Notes: a model not told the origin generated them from the letters alone. 64,000 nucleotides of DNA from Arcuatula senhousia (GCA_963971305.1 OZ020307.1:10615501-10679500), one strand, 5' to 3'; positions 25,088 to 38,100 are shown, counted from the stretch's first letter. Numbers and translations: made by a program.

Positions 25088-25990
25088 TTATATCTCCGAA
25101 GAATAGGGCCGGTTCCTTCTGAACTGTTTCTTGATTCTTCCAAGAAGTTGGTATGTTGCGTTACGGAATCGTCTGTTCTGTAACGGATATATCAAAGGAT
25201 TTATCAAAGAATTCAGTACTCCTAGAAAGGCTGAGATCTCTGCGGCATCAATTACTCTACCACTAACCCAGCTTGTCTGTAACACTATTAAACAAACAAC
25301 AAAAGGGGTCCAACAGCAAATGAAGGATACCAGGATGATCGCCATGAATTTGGCCCCTCGTAGCTCATGCTGAAATTTCATCAATCTTGAATTAAGTACC
25401 AAGTTTGATTGTGATGTAATTATTTGGCGTTTTTTCTTCTTTGCAATATGACACATTTTGGCATACAAAATACACATCCCGAGTAAAATTAAGAAATATT
25501 GGACGGGAATCACCGCTAAGTACCCCTTAGACGGCAGGCAGACGCCAATATGTGACGTCATCTGGTAACTATTAAAAATAATTGGCCACATTGTCAACAC
25601 CAGACAGTATAACCAGAACGAAAGTGCCACGGTTTTGGTCCGGTTTGTTGATACGATCCTCGAGTTCCCATGGTGACAAACACAGAAATATCGATCTAAT
25701 GCCGTCAGCAGAACAGCAAATAAGGACGCAAAGGATGAAAACACCATTGAATAAAACCTGAAGGCACATGCGTCTTTCCATTCTGAGAAGCCCTGGTTAA
25801 GGTTCGATATTGAATGTAAAATAATAGTAATACCCACAAGGATATCGGCCAGTGTCAGGTTTATAAGCAAACAACTCCCTTTTGTAGTCCGTGCTATATA
25901 CTTCAGTAGAACATACAAAACAATGATGTTAACAGTCAGAATTGGAATACCAAAAAAAAGTTGTAAAATGCCTGTAGCTCTCTGTGGCAT
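25088..25990 (-). CDS. Orphan class A (rhodopsin-like) G protein-coupled receptor
   Basis: A single exon of 300 aa with seven hydrophobic segments. Landmarks: N1.50 in TVNIIVLYVL; LADILVG (D2.50); C3.25 in KDACAF with a partner Cys in GVCLPS; ALDRYF (DRY); W4.50; CCWTPF (CWxP) in TM6; NPLIYPLQNRRFR (NPxxY plus basic helix 8). The 3.32 position is Met, so it is not an aminergic receptor. TM5 lacks the usual P5.50, as in the melanocortin/EDG/cannabinoid part of the family, but unlike melanocortin receptors it keeps C3.25. The ligand cannot be told. The start is supported by an in-frame TAA two codons upstream, yet it leaves only about eight residues before TM1. A spliced upstream exon is therefore possible (an AG lies just before the ATG). 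Confidence 0.88.
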   Translation of the reverse strand: MPQRATGILQLFFGIPILTVNIIVLYVLLKYIARTTKGSCLLINLTLADILVGITIILHSISNLNQGFSEWKDACAFRFYSMVFSSFASLFAVLLTALDRYFCVCHHGNSRIVSTNRTKTVALSFWLYCLVLTMWPIIFNSYQMTSHIGVCLPSKGYLAVIPVQYFLILLGMCILYAKMCHIAKKKKRQIITSQSNLVLNSRLMKFQHELRGAKFMAIILVSFICCWTPFVVCLIVLQTSWVSGRVIDAAEISAFLGVLNSLINPLIYPLQNRRFRNATYQLLGRIKKQFRRNRPYSSEI

Positions 25991-27065
25991 TTCTTATAAT
26001 CCGAGCATCTGATTTAGACTGATCGATTATCATGAAATACCGAGTGGCCTTAAAATAGTCACATGCAGTCTTTTTGACACGGCCCTTTCTTTCTCTTGTA
26101 AATTAATTCTGGAAATAATTGCTTTCTTCCTAGTTATATAACAATAATCCTGAAAGCCTCAAGTCATATTTATTATTTGATAGTAACACCATAAAGACAC
26201 AAAAATGTAATAAAACTTTTCTATTTCAACATTGAAATTACGCTGAATTATTCTAGAAATTGTAAAGAAAATGTTACCATATGTCATCTGTTACACGAAT
26301 AAGACATAAAAAGATAGGGCAATGGAGTTGGAACTCGTCGAGAAATATACTTCATTTTTTAAAATGTTTTATACTAAGAGATGATGTTTTAGATTTGTCG
26401 CAACTCTATAAGTTGATAATTGCAATAGAAAAGATGGTTCTCAAAGAAACCAAACCAACTTTTAAGTTAAATGAATTTTAATTCAAATCACAAGAAAAAA
26501 ATACATATTAATGCGATAAAAATATTTACGTATTAAATATAACTTTGAAAAAATTAAATGTATAAATTCTAATCTGCAGGATTTCGAAACTTTGAGCTAA
26601 AACAATCCGCTTTGTTATATTCGTGACTGTCCATGATGACATCTCACAAGTTCTTCCTATACTGTATAAAAGCAAACAACAAGTAAAAACTATAAAAGGT
26701 ATAATTAACGACACACAAAAAAATCTTTGAAAAAAGACAAAACATCTTTCTAAAACCTTTTATATAACAAAGCAAACAACACCAGCAACTGTTTCGGAAC
26801 TTTCATACAAAGGCCTACAATAAATAGGTACTTTTTGTATTAACGTGAGGACAACCGGCTAACAGCATCCACCCAGATCGTCCAGGCTTAAAAGTATAAA
26901 GTGTATGAACGAATGAGCCATTAAAACATCATCTTTCAGGAAATTCCATACCATCAGAATTGCTTTCAGAACACACAGCAAAATAGGTACATGTACATCA
27001 ACTCCGTAGAGCCGTCAAACAGCATCAACTCTCAGGAAATTCCATGCCAGCAGAATGCTTGGAGT
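25991..27065. other. No gene seen
   Basis: AT-rich spacer between the GPCR start and the 3' end of the two-TM gene, both on the minus strand. It holds short open frames only. Part of 26700-27060 is probably 3' UTR of the next gene; near-duplicate phrases (AGCATC..AACTCTCAGGAAATTCCAT / AGGAAATTCCATACC) occur at 26937 and 27030. Confidence 0.4.
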
Positions 27066-29559
27066 TCAAGTATCCATTTGAGTTTCAGTAATTCTCTTCA
27101 TATAATCATCGTAAGAGGGCGGCTCTGAGCCGTTATCGGGGGAGGTCATTGACCCTTCACTGGTTGTGAACATCTCGTCTTGCCAGCGTCGGATAATGTC
27201 GTGTGTTTCTGGAGAGTTTGCCGGGTCTAAGACTACCATGTCATAGGGCGGGGGATCTTCGTGTATGGGGGATCTGCAATGGAAACATAAGATTTTAACA
27301 CTACGTTGGAAATGAAACATAAAAATTATAGAACGAGGAATATCAATCTCAAATTTCAAAGGAACAAAACAAAAGTAAGGAACATATCGGACATCTTACC
27401 CAAACAATTGTCTTCACTTGGTGCAGGACTTTTTGAATGAAAATAAAATGGCGAGAAAACCTATGATTTATTGCACAAAACCTTCATTATAATCTTATGG
27501 TCATGGGAATATTGCGATATTATCAATACCGATTAAACAAGGTATTCATACGATCGCTCTTTGAAGTTTGCATGAAGCTGTTCACGTTATTTTTTGGTTA
27601 TGATCTGTAGATAAAGGTCAAATCAAATAATAACAGTAAAATTTCCGAACAGTAATATTCAATCTTAATAACATTTTGGTAACAAGTAGATACCATGTTG
27701 ACTTTCTAGTTCAATGAAAACGCAATGGTCCTGATTTGATAGTTCTAAAATGGTAGGAACTTTTCCATTATGAATCAGGCAACATTTAAGACAATGTCGC
27801 TTACATTCGGTTGTCATTGCTGTTAGCTGTCGTATGTCCTGTTGATTGCGATGGTATTTCCTCGTTGAACGAGATGCTGCACATCGTGGCCGTGGTGCTG
27901 CTGCACTAAAATAAACAAGTAAACATATGTAAATAAACAAAACAAAACTTTCAAATAAACATTCTTAGTAATTAGTAAAATACTGGGTGTGCACTTGGCT
28001 TAAAATCGCAAGGTTTTCACAACTGTTTGTTCGACCATCACAGCTAAGGTTTCTAGGTTTTCGAGATTAGTGTATTTTGGTTTTACTCCATCACAAGCCT
28101 GTCAACCACTGGAAGACATCCTATATGCCAAACCATCGACAATTTGATTTTACCTATATTGGATTCTTTAGTCAAAAGTAATTTAAACCCTTATACTGGT
28201 TCTGAATTTGATATAGGAAAGAACATACATTGTGTTAGCAGAATAAGTTGTAATTGTACTTCGCAGGGAAAAGTAACACTACCCAAACGAAAACTCTTCT
28301 TTTGAGGAGCCTAGGATGGTGTAGTGGTTACAACCTCTGTTCTGTTAGCTAGGCGCATACGCCGTAGATGTCCCAAATGTTGTGAGTTCGATCCTCGCTG
28401 AGGGCACTCAAAAAATCAAAATCTGTTTGTCAGATGATTTTCAGGGTTGAAATTACAGTAACATTGTTTGATTATATACTAGACATTCATATATATTATA
28501 AAATTCGAATAATCTTGCATTCTGCAGTTTCTGTGGAATCCAATGGAGCAAGAACGTAAACACGTTAGAGATAGCTATAAATAGACCATGCATAAATATC
28601 ACAAGGCTATGGAATTTATCAAAATTCTGATAAATCCGTGTATGCTTTCAAATTAATAGCTCTGTAATTAAAAACCTTGCGACGCTTCATACATTGTGTT
28701 AGCAGAATAAGTTGTAATTGTACTTCGCAGGGAAAAGTAACACTACCCAAACGAAAGCTCTACTTTTGAGGAGCCTAGGATGGTGTAGTGGTTACAACCT
28801 CTGTTCTGTTAGCTAGGCGCATACGCCATAGATGTCCCAAATGTTGTGAGTTCGATCCTCGCTGAGGGCACTCAAAAAATCAAAATCTGTTTGTCAGATG
28901 ATTTTCAGGGTTGAAATTACAGTAACATTTTTTGATTATATACTAGACATTCATATATATTATAAAATTCGAATAATCTAGCATTCTGCAGTTTCTGTGG
29001 AATCCAATGGAGCAAGAACGTAAACACGTTAGAGATAGCTATAAATAGACCATGATATAGGAAAGAACATATATATATCCTTTGACAGCAAATTCACTTG
29101 TTTGAGGTTGGCCGTTTTTCGCCCATACTGACGGCTTATTGTCATGTTCTTGTTGTATAAGATTCTTACCTCTGTAATTTGTCTGGAGGAGTACAATGCT
29201 TGAGGAAAGTCACGAATCACAATCCTCTCTCTAGTTCTTGTTTCTACAAAATGGAACTGGTTGAACGTCCCACGGGCCAACACCAGAGCGCCAACAACGA
29301 TCAAAACCGGGCCTACATATCTCTCTGTATTCCCCTCCGCGTGTCGTTCTAAGTTCTGGAACGTTACGGAGGTGACGATCACTCCAAACACGAGCAGTGC
29401 TAGACCAGATATGATGTAGCACAGAGCATTGCCCACCAGGAGAAGACAGGGGTTCTCATACTGGAAATATCGAGACGTACCTGGGACTGTTCTCCAAGAA
29501 ATAACAGTCTGTGTGCTGGTATGCATATCTAAATCTAACAAATTGTTCTTTAGCTCCAC
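27066..29559 (-). CDS. Two-TM protein with two C-terminal PPxY motifs
   Basis: Exons in transcript order are 29559-29170, 27905-27805 and 27273-27066. Phases 0 and 2 join to 232 aa ending in TGA. Residues 39-66 (VGNALCYIISGLALLVFGVI) and 82-100 (VGPVLIVVGALVLARG) are two membrane segments joined by a short charged loop. Residues 131-163 are Ser/Thr-rich. The C-terminal tail is acidic with PPPY at 171-174 and PPSY at 215-218, the ligand type of WW domains in NEDD4-like ligases. I do not recognise the family. The tail would face the cytosol if it recruits such a ligase, which is inference. The middle exon ends at a GTAAGC donor; reading past it to the next GT (27694) meets a stop. The intron 27906-29169 contains the paired tRNA-like repeat. 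Confidence 0.72.
28228..29054 (+). mobile_element. Paired 363-bp tRNA-like repeat with target duplication
   Basis: Two direct copies (28228-28590 and 28692-29054) of identical 363-bp length and near-identical sequence flank a 101-bp spacer. Each has a perfect A box TGGTGTAGTGG (28317-28327; 28781-28791) and B box GTTCGATCC (28386-28394; 28850-28858). This is the mark of a tRNA-derived SINE, although about 80 bp precede the tRNA-like part. The whole pair is flanked by ATATAGGAAAGAACATA at 28211-28227 and 29055-29071. Confidence 0.7.
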
Positions 29560-30900
29560 TGTGTTTTATTTAAGCTAATATTGAAAAAATCCTGTAGTAT
29601 CCATGTATTAAAACGTGGTGCTATTTAGGAGAAAAAAATAGAAAGAAACAATTATTATCATTTTCTTTCTATAAATGGTATTGAATGCTTCCAATGATGT
29701 AAAAAGCGATCAAAGCTATGTTTGTATTCTTTGTTTCATTTCAATATCTATATTGTGAAATTTGAGTCGAATGTAAATATATGCTTCATATCCTTACTAT
29801 AGTCATTTTTGATAAATGTTATTTGAATGTTTAATGACAAAACGAGGCTGGCCATGACCGGGCAAGCAACTGTGAGACTGTCGACTGTACTCTAATAATA
29901 AGCGATCGAATTCTTGAATACTACATGTGCAATTTCTATAAGCAGCTCTCTATTATTCAATACCTTGCCTATATTAGGATAAAAACTTAATGTCTGTTAA
30001 GCAATGCAAGAAGATTGTTCGATCAATTTATTAATGAGATTATGGTGAATGTTGACCATGCTTGGTCTTGTGCATCCTAATTAGCATGCATACCTACCTA
30101 GACAGGATGTAACCGATGCTGTGAGGCTGCGATGATGAGATTTTCCTGGAACTCCATGCAGCTCCCGGTATAAACATATCGATGTACAGTAGTTATTGAT
30201 TTGTTGTGTAAAATGATTAATACATTCATTATCAACCCGCCAATTTCAAAAATGGAAGAAAAATCAACATTACATGACGTTAACTGCCTTCCAAGAACCA
30301 GAGGCAGAAATCGATCAGTACAAAATATAAGGGAGGGGTATCTTATCTTATATATAAAAAGAACAATACTAGTATGTTGGATTGAACACAAGTTGTTTCA
30401 GCTCTTAGATACATATTTTTTTCTCCCTAGCATACAGTCACGTAAAATACACAAAATGACAAAAGTCATTATAATAAAGTAAAGCATAAATATGCTGACA
30501 TTGTTAACATGGATAGTAGCTTGAGAACAATTTACTAATAAACAATATGGTTTCCAAGTCTTTTTCATGCCATATTGACATGGATTTCATACGATAAATT
30601 TAAATGATAAAATTTCGTATGTTTCTCTTTTCATTGCATTTCATGCGTAGAATTGAGACTTTTGCTCTCAATTGCTATTTAGGTTCATTTATTTATATAT
30701 CCAAATATCTTACTTTATTTCTCATTTTGTCCAAAAGATTGACCAAAATATCTTCATTGTATGGACTCATATAATTGCCGGAAATGCCCCAAACCAGGAT
30801 TTTGCTCCATTTTCTTCAGTGCTCTATGTGACCCATTGACTGTTTATTTGATTATGTTTATCAACTATCATATAGTGGGAAATTAGGTAGAACATTAGAA
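29560..30900. other. No gene seen
   Basis: Upstream flank of the two-TM gene (minus strand) and intergenic sequence. The two-TM promoter should lie near 29560-29700. No long open frame or repeat is recognised. Confidence 0.4.
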
Positions 30901-30904
30901 TAAG

Positions 30905-31470
30905 AATTAGAATAATAATAGTTTTATTAACCAGTGACTTTACCCATTTCTGGGCAAATGTTACATTGATTTAACAATAAACATACAAAATTTACAAAGA
31001 CATTACAATGATAACGGTGTTCTTTAATTTGTTGTCACAGAATCAGAGCCTGTACAAAAACGTATAAACATATACAGTGTAAAACATTTATAACAATAAT
31101 GGTGGTATTTCCCTCAGCGGTTGATCAATTTTGTCTTAATTAAAACCCTTTAATTATGAATTTACCTAAGCTTTTTAAATATGAGCAAATTTTCATTGCT
31201 AGTTAACCATCTAAATTTATCATCAGTAGAGAGATTAATAAAATTTTATCATAGTGCGGAAATGTCTTTAAATAAAATTTCCCTCTCTTCTTTATATTTT
31301 GGACATTCAATTAGAAAATGAGTTTCATCTTCTACTTTATCTAATGACCCATTTAAGCACTTTCTTTCATACCTCTCTGTTTTATTTTTATCATATCTTT
31401 TTCTTTCGATTTGAAGATCATAAGTTTACAGATTGTGCGTCTAATGTTAAAATTTTCAATCAAAAGTTAA
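30905..31470 (-). pseudogene. LINE C-terminal remnant
   Basis: On the minus strand 31270-31380 reads RYERKCLNGSLDKVEDETHF then LIECPKYKEERE. This is the zinc-knuckle-like tail typical of jockey/Rex-type LINE ORF2 proteins found in many animals (C...EDE.HFL.ECP.Y..ER). The reading frame is broken on both sides. The degraded 3' end probably runs on to about 30905. Confidence 0.6.
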
Positions 31471-32132
31471 GTCTCAAAGCAGTAGTTTACTTTAAATTCA
31501 AAATATGTATCCAATTTTGTGGGATGGATGATCTTTTTGTGTTCCAAAAATTGATGTTACTATCACAAAGTTTCTTTTTACATCGTTAATTAGAGTAGTA
31601 TATTTAACATTATGTGACTGTATGCCTAATTTCTCTAGAGTAGAATATAAACAATAGAGATATACCAACAATCAGTGTGATTTTGATACATGGTTTTGTT
31701 GCATATATATGCATCATATAGTAGTCCCTCATTTAATTATTCAAGTCTGAGAAAATCATACCGAATTAATTATTGTCTCAGTTCAAGTCTAAACCAAAAT
31801 TTGATTAAAGTTATAACTATAGAAAAGAACAGAGAATATCTTCCTACCCGCTCAGCCATTACAGCTAAGTTTGTGGCTTTTTTGTTTACCCCATGAATAT
31901 ATTTTAAATATTTTATATGGGATCTGTCTTAATAGTTATTTAAATAGTTTAACTGCAGAGGGAAATCGCCTTCTCTGCTACATGCAACAGTATGATATCA
32001 AATAGCCTGTTTTCAAAGGATAGACCCGGGATTTAGTTTCAATCTTTTACCCAACTCTAAAAGCGTTCGGCAATATTCGGAAATGGCCGAAGTTAACTTG
32101 ACGTGGATAAAGATCAATGGCGAAAATAACAC
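31471..32132. other. TXNDC11 upstream flank
   Basis: No gene seen. The last 150 bases become richer in CpG (GCGTTCGGCAATATTCGG) and contain the UPR-like site listed separately. This is the likely TXNDC11 promoter and 5' UTR. Confidence 0.4.
32099..32106 (+). promoter_or_regulatory. UPR element-like site upstream of TXNDC11
   Basis: TGACGTGG matches the core of the unfolded-protein response element bound by ATF6/XBP1. It lies 27 bp upstream of the chosen TXNDC11 ATG (32133). A single 8-bp match is weak by itself, but an ER-stress site fits an ER-resident thioredoxin-like gene. It may lie inside the 5' UTR. Confidence 0.35.
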
Positions 32133-35100
32133 ATGAGGCCGATAAAGGGTCTCATTCCAAAACAGGTGTCACTCCGTTTGATGGCTAGATATTCGAAAAT
32201 ATGTGTGTGTATAACTGGGATAATATTGTCCCTTCTAGCACTTTTACCAAGGTACGTTAAAACCTGCTGAAATGATGATTTTTATAACCAAAAAGTTTAT
32301 GGGTGGTCAAAGTGAAACCAGCCAAGTTTCAGCTGCTGCATAGTGATGACTGCATCTTTTAAGAAATATTTTGCCTGGTAACACATCATTCTTGCTGGGT
32401 GCTTGTCTGATATTGATATAAATAATGTATGCATGGTCCTCTCCCAAAGTATGGTTTGTTTGCAAGTGTACTGTCAGACACTATAGTATACTAGGGTTGC
32501 ACAATATATCCGTTCCGTCATTTAGACGAGGTCATGAGGGGTCACGGGGAGGAAAAACGACGTCATTCAACATGGGCCAAAGGGAACGGCATTTTCTATC
32601 AACGATTCTTCTGTAATTATTTAACATATAGGGTAAAATTCATTTGCAACTGACAAATAAACCAACCATCAACATTTCCAACAAATAAAAAATCAATCTT
32701 GAACAGAAATAAAGAAATTACTTTTTCGTCCATTAGCATGTTGGAACCAGTTTTTTTACCAGTTCCTCCTCTTTTGGCTAAATTAGTGAGCAATCCTGCA
32801 AATGCGCAACGTTTGTATAGTATTCCATGCAGAGCAACAAATTTATGCATATGATTTGGCTCAGACTTTGCTACTATCTTATACCTTTTTGAAAGTTACC
32901 CCTTTATGTTAGACCATGGAGTTATGATCTATATCATAACTCAATGGTTAGACTAAGACAGTCAAGCACATGGATCCATGATTATATATTTTTTAAAATA
33001 TATATAAATTTTCAGGCAGGGCCTTAATCATATTAAATGTACATATGATTGAGCAATGTACAAAATGTACCTCTTCAAGTGATTCTTTTAGTTAAGCTTT
33101 TTGATTTACTAAAATGCCTTGTACACTTGTTTGAATTGAAATAAGGTTCATCTGTTTATTACACTAGGTCAATCATTTTGTCAATAGTGTCACCATCCAA
33201 GTCCTCAGGTTCTCTTCACCATTAAAATTGATCGTGCTTCCACTTATTTACTACATGTGCTGTTCTTTCCTGCATCCTATGGCTATTGCTAATACCGATT
33301 GTGTCAGTCACATATTACAAAGTTTTTTTTCAATACAGGAGACATTATTATGAATATTATATGTAATCCTATCTTGAGATATATACATACATCGTACAGT
33401 AGATAATTGTATTAACATTTTTTGTTATAGTTTCAAACAGGCACCTGTCACATCCCCACAAAGACCCCCTCGGAGATTTTTCCCAGCTGGCTCTGCTGTT
33501 ATAGACTTTCCTTATGGAAACATGAATCCCATAGTGGACCTCCTACACTCAGAAGAAATTCTGTTTGTAATGTACTATGCCCCATGGTGCTCACAGTCTG
33601 TGGCAGTTAGGGAGGAGTTCCAAAAGGCTGCCAAGTACATGCTTGATAAGGTATTATACCTCTCAAAAGACAGAAACAAATTAGTTTTGTTCAGTGCAAA
33701 GTTGTTCATGTCTCATTGACATTTGAATGGTATAATCAACAGTAAACTTGTGTCCTTTCATTACTAGTGGTAAGTTGACAAAAAATCTGATTGTAATGAT
33801 GCAAATATTATAATAAAGACCCCCCCCCCCCCCCCTAAAAAAACACACAAAAAACCCCAAACAACCAGACAACACAACAAAACTGCAGTTAGCAATTTGA
33901 ACTCCAGTAAGAAACAAGACCAATCAATGACTGGCCCTGCCTCGCATGACAAAACGTTGAACCCTGTACAATTTAGGCCCAATATGGACAGTAAATAGTT
34001 TTTGACACTTGCATCCTATGGTGGACTGACAAAGCACATTTGTCACAATGCAACCCAATTTATAGACTGACAATGAATATTTAGAAAAAATATATTTAAG
34101 ATCCTTAAACCTAGTTTATATAACAAGAATATAAAACAAGAACTAAAGTTATTGTGGAAAACAAATCAAAGTATCATTTTCGGCCCTTTATTTCTAAATG
34201 AAAAAAGACACCCAAAATCAACCTAATCCTTCCTTTTATGGTAAGTAACATAACTGTATAGTTTCATTGGCATTTGGTCGACCTGAATAAAAGTTATTGT
34301 GAAAACAAATATAAAAGTCACTTTTTTTGCCCTTTTTTGGCCCCTTATTTCTAAAACACCTTAAATCAACCTGATCCTTCCTTTCATGGTACAATGTAAG
34401 TAACATAACAGTAAAGTTTCATGGCCTTTATTCAACCTGAACAAAAGTTATTGTGGAAACAAATATAAAAGTTGCTTTTTTTGCCCCATTTGGGCCCGTA
34501 ATTTCTAAACGGAAAAAGAGCGGACACCCAAAATCAGCCCATCACTTCCTTCTGTAGTAAGTAGCATTACTGTACAGTTTCATAGCATTTGGTCAACCAG
34601 AACCAAAGTTATTGTGGAAACAAATAAAAAAGTTGTTTTTTTGGCCCCTTTAGGGCCCCTAATTTCTAAATGGAAAAAGAGGGGACACCCAAAATTAGCA
34701 CATCCCTTCCTTTTGTAGAAAGTAACATTACTGTAAAGTTTCATAGCATTTGGTCAAACAGAACAAAAGTTATTTGTTGAAACAAATAAAAAAGTCGCTT
34801 TTTTGGCCCCTTTTGGGTCCCTAATTTCTAAACAAAATTTTAAAATGATCCTAATAGGGGAGATGCACATCTTCAATATATCTGTAATCACTTTGTAAAA
34901 TTTCAGAAAGATCTAGTGTTAGGTTTTTGAGATTTAGATTACACAAGACAGGCACCCCATAGCGGGACGGATGGACAGAGTGACCCGACTACTAGACCTG
35001 CTTTCGCCTTCAGCGATGCAGGTAAAAAGAGGACGAAATGCCTTTCCTTAATGAAGATGTAAAAAAATAGATGAATGTTGTATCATGTTTGTTTTTTATT

Positions 35101-38100
35101 ATATTTTCAGATGAAATTTGTGGGAGTGAACTGCTGGTATCCTGAGGGAGCCTGTAGGAATACTTACAAGTTTTTGAAGTTTCCAGAATTATATATCTAC
35201 CATACAAACTTGGATGGATTCAGGTTTAATGGTAAATTGATTTTTTACATTTTCTTTCCTTGAAATCAACACAGGATAGAGGCTTGTATAGATTTTTGAC
35301 ACATGTTTCCTTGATTAGAGTTATGAAATTAAAATTCAAATGTAACTAGCTATAATTGTGATTGCAAGCAAGTCACATAAAAGTCCCCTCCCGTCCCCAA
35401 ATTTTGGCGGATTGCAAAATACCAAAACATGGCTAATCATAGAAACATTTTACTTGCCTCATGATGATCAGCATATCAAATTTACATTGTATACAAATTT
35501 TTATGTAATTTGGACAAATTTAAATTTTTGGCGACTTTTGGCAGATTGCCAATTTTTTTGGCGGATTGCCAAAAATTGGTTACTTATTGAAGAACCGTGC
35601 TTGCCCAATGGTGATCAGCATAATCATTTTATCTAGTATAACAATTTTCATGGATATTTGACAAAGTCGAGTTTTTGGCGATTTCGGCGGCTAATTGCCA
35701 AAAATTGGCAGGTCGTAGAAAAAATCCAGTCGCACCATGATAATCAGCATACCCACTTTACCCAGATAACCCATTTTCAAGACGATCAGACGAAAAAAAA
35801 ATTTCCGCCCCTTTTTTCCGCAGGCGGCCATTTTGAAATGGCGGCCATCTTGAAAATTTTAAAAGTCGATGGCCCATCTATGAGTGACCCCCTAACCATC
35901 TAAAAAGGTTTCATCTTGATTCGCCAAAGCGTTTTTACGAGATATGTCGGACAAACTTTAGATCTATAAATAGGAAATTGAAATAAGAATAATAACTAGG
36001 TATAATTGTGTTGGGATGCCAACACACAAGTCGCCCAAAATCGCCTTGGATAGAGTTCCATTCAAATCAGTGCATCAAAATAAGTCTAGAAATCAAATTT
36101 CGTTGAAATCGGACAAAGTTGACGTTTTTTTGACGGATTTCAAATCCGGTCGCAGATTTGAGCTCAGCATACCCGCTTTACCCAGATGACCAATTTTCAA
36201 GACGATCCAATGAAAAAAAAAATTCCGCCCACTTTTTCCGATGGCCGCCATTTTGAAACGGCGGCCATCTTGAAAATTTTAAAAGTGCATTACACAACTT
36301 TGAGTGACCCACTATCCAATCTCTTAAGTGTTATTGAATTTCCTTGGACCGTTTTCTTGTATTAGGGAGGACAAATTCTCGATAAAGAATCAGAAGAATA
36401 ATAACTAGCTATAATTTGTGTTGGGATGCCAACACACAAGTCGCCCAAAATCGCCTTGGATTTTATTTATTCCCATTCAGTACAATAAAATATGTATAGA
36501 AATCAAATTTCATTGAAATCGGACAAAGTTCACATTTTTAAGGGGGGCGGGTGTAGTAAAATGGGCGCCATTTTGTAACCGGAAGTCGGATTTTAAATCT
36601 GGTCGCAGATTTGAACTCAGCATACCCGCTTTACCCAGATGACAAATTTTCAAGACGATCCGACGAAAAAAAATTTTCCGCCCACTTTTTCCGACGGCCG
36701 CCATTTTGAAACGGCGGCCATCTTGAAAATTTCAAAACTTGATTACACTACTTTGAGTGACCCACTATCTAATTCAAAAAGTGTTATTCAATTTCCTTGA
36801 ACCGTTTTCTTGTATTAGGGAGGACAGCTTCATGATTAAGAATCAGAAGAATAATAATAATAATAATAATAAGAAACGGTGCAAAAACAATAAGTCCCCA
36901 AAACTATGTTTTGGGCGACTTAATAATAACTAGGTATAATTGTGTTGGGATGCCAACACACAAGTCGCCCAAAATCGCCTTGGATAGAGTTCCATTCAAA
37001 TCAGTGCATCAAAATAAGTCTAGAAATCAAATTTCGTTGAAATCGGACAAAGTTGACGTTTTTAGGGGGGCGGGTGTAGTAAAATGGCCGCCATTTTGAA
37101 ACGGTAAGTCGGATTTCAAATCCGGTCGCAGATTTGAGCTCAGCATACCCGCTTTACCCAGATGACCAATTTTCAAGACGATCCGATGAAAAAAAAATTT
37201 CCGCCCACTTTTTCCGATGGCCGCCATTTTGAAACGGCGGCCATCTTGAAAATTTTAAAAGTGCATTACACAACTTTGAGTGACCCACTATCCAATGTCA
37301 CAAGTGTTATTCAATTTCCTTGGACCGTTTTCTTGTACTAGGGAGGACAAATTCTCGATAAAGAATCAGAAGAATAATAATAAGAATAACTAGCTATAAT
37401 TTGTGTTGGGATGCCAACACACAAGTCGCCCAAAATCGCCTTGGATACTATTTCTTCTCATTCAGTACCATAAAATATGTATAGAAATCAAATTTCATTG
37501 AAATCGGACAAAGTTCACATTTTTAAGGGGGCGGGTGTAGTAAAATGGCCGCCATTTTTAAACCGGAAGTCGGATTTTAAATCTGGTCGCAGATTTGAAC
37601 TCAGCATACCCGCTTTACCCAGATGACCAATTTTCAAGACGATCCGATAAAAAAAAATTTTCCGCCCACTTTTTCCGAAGGCCGCCATTTTGAAACGGCG
37701 GCCATCTTGAAAATTTCAAAACATGATTACACGCCTTTGAGTGACCCACTATCCTATCCAACAAGTGTTATTCAATTTCTTTTAACCGTTTTCTTGTATT
37801 AGGGAGGACAAATTCTCGATAAAGAATCAGAAGAATAATAATAAGAATAATAACTAGCTATAATTTGTGTTGGGATGCCAACACACAAGTCGCCCAAAAT
37901 CGCCTTGGATACTTTTTCTTCCCATTCAGTGCAATAAAATATGTATAGAAATAAAATTTCATTGAAATCGGACAAAGTTCACATTTCTAAGGGGGGCAGG
38001 TGTAGTAAAATGGCCGCCATTTTAAAACCGGAAGTCGGATTTCAAATCTGGTCGCAGATTTGAATGCAGCATACCCGTTTTACCCAGATGACCAATTTTC

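Noticed and set aside
25131..25781. Open frames overlapping the GPCR (25131-25373 plus strand, 25572-25781 minus strand)
   Set aside because: They are other-frame shadows of the receptor exon.
28310..28400. True tRNA genes
   Set aside because: A and B boxes are perfect, but the spacing is about 60 bp, no cloverleaf is evident, and the copies sit inside dispersed repeats.
28228..29054. LTR retrotransposon in miniature
   Set aside because: The direct repeats lack TG..CA ends and the flanking duplication is 17 bp rather than 4-6 bp. I list it as a paired tRNA-like repeat and discuss the alternative as a finding.
29231..29422. 63-aa minus-strand frame overlapping the two-TM gene
   Set aside because: It is a shadow frame of exon 29170-29559, which has the coherent membrane segments and donor.
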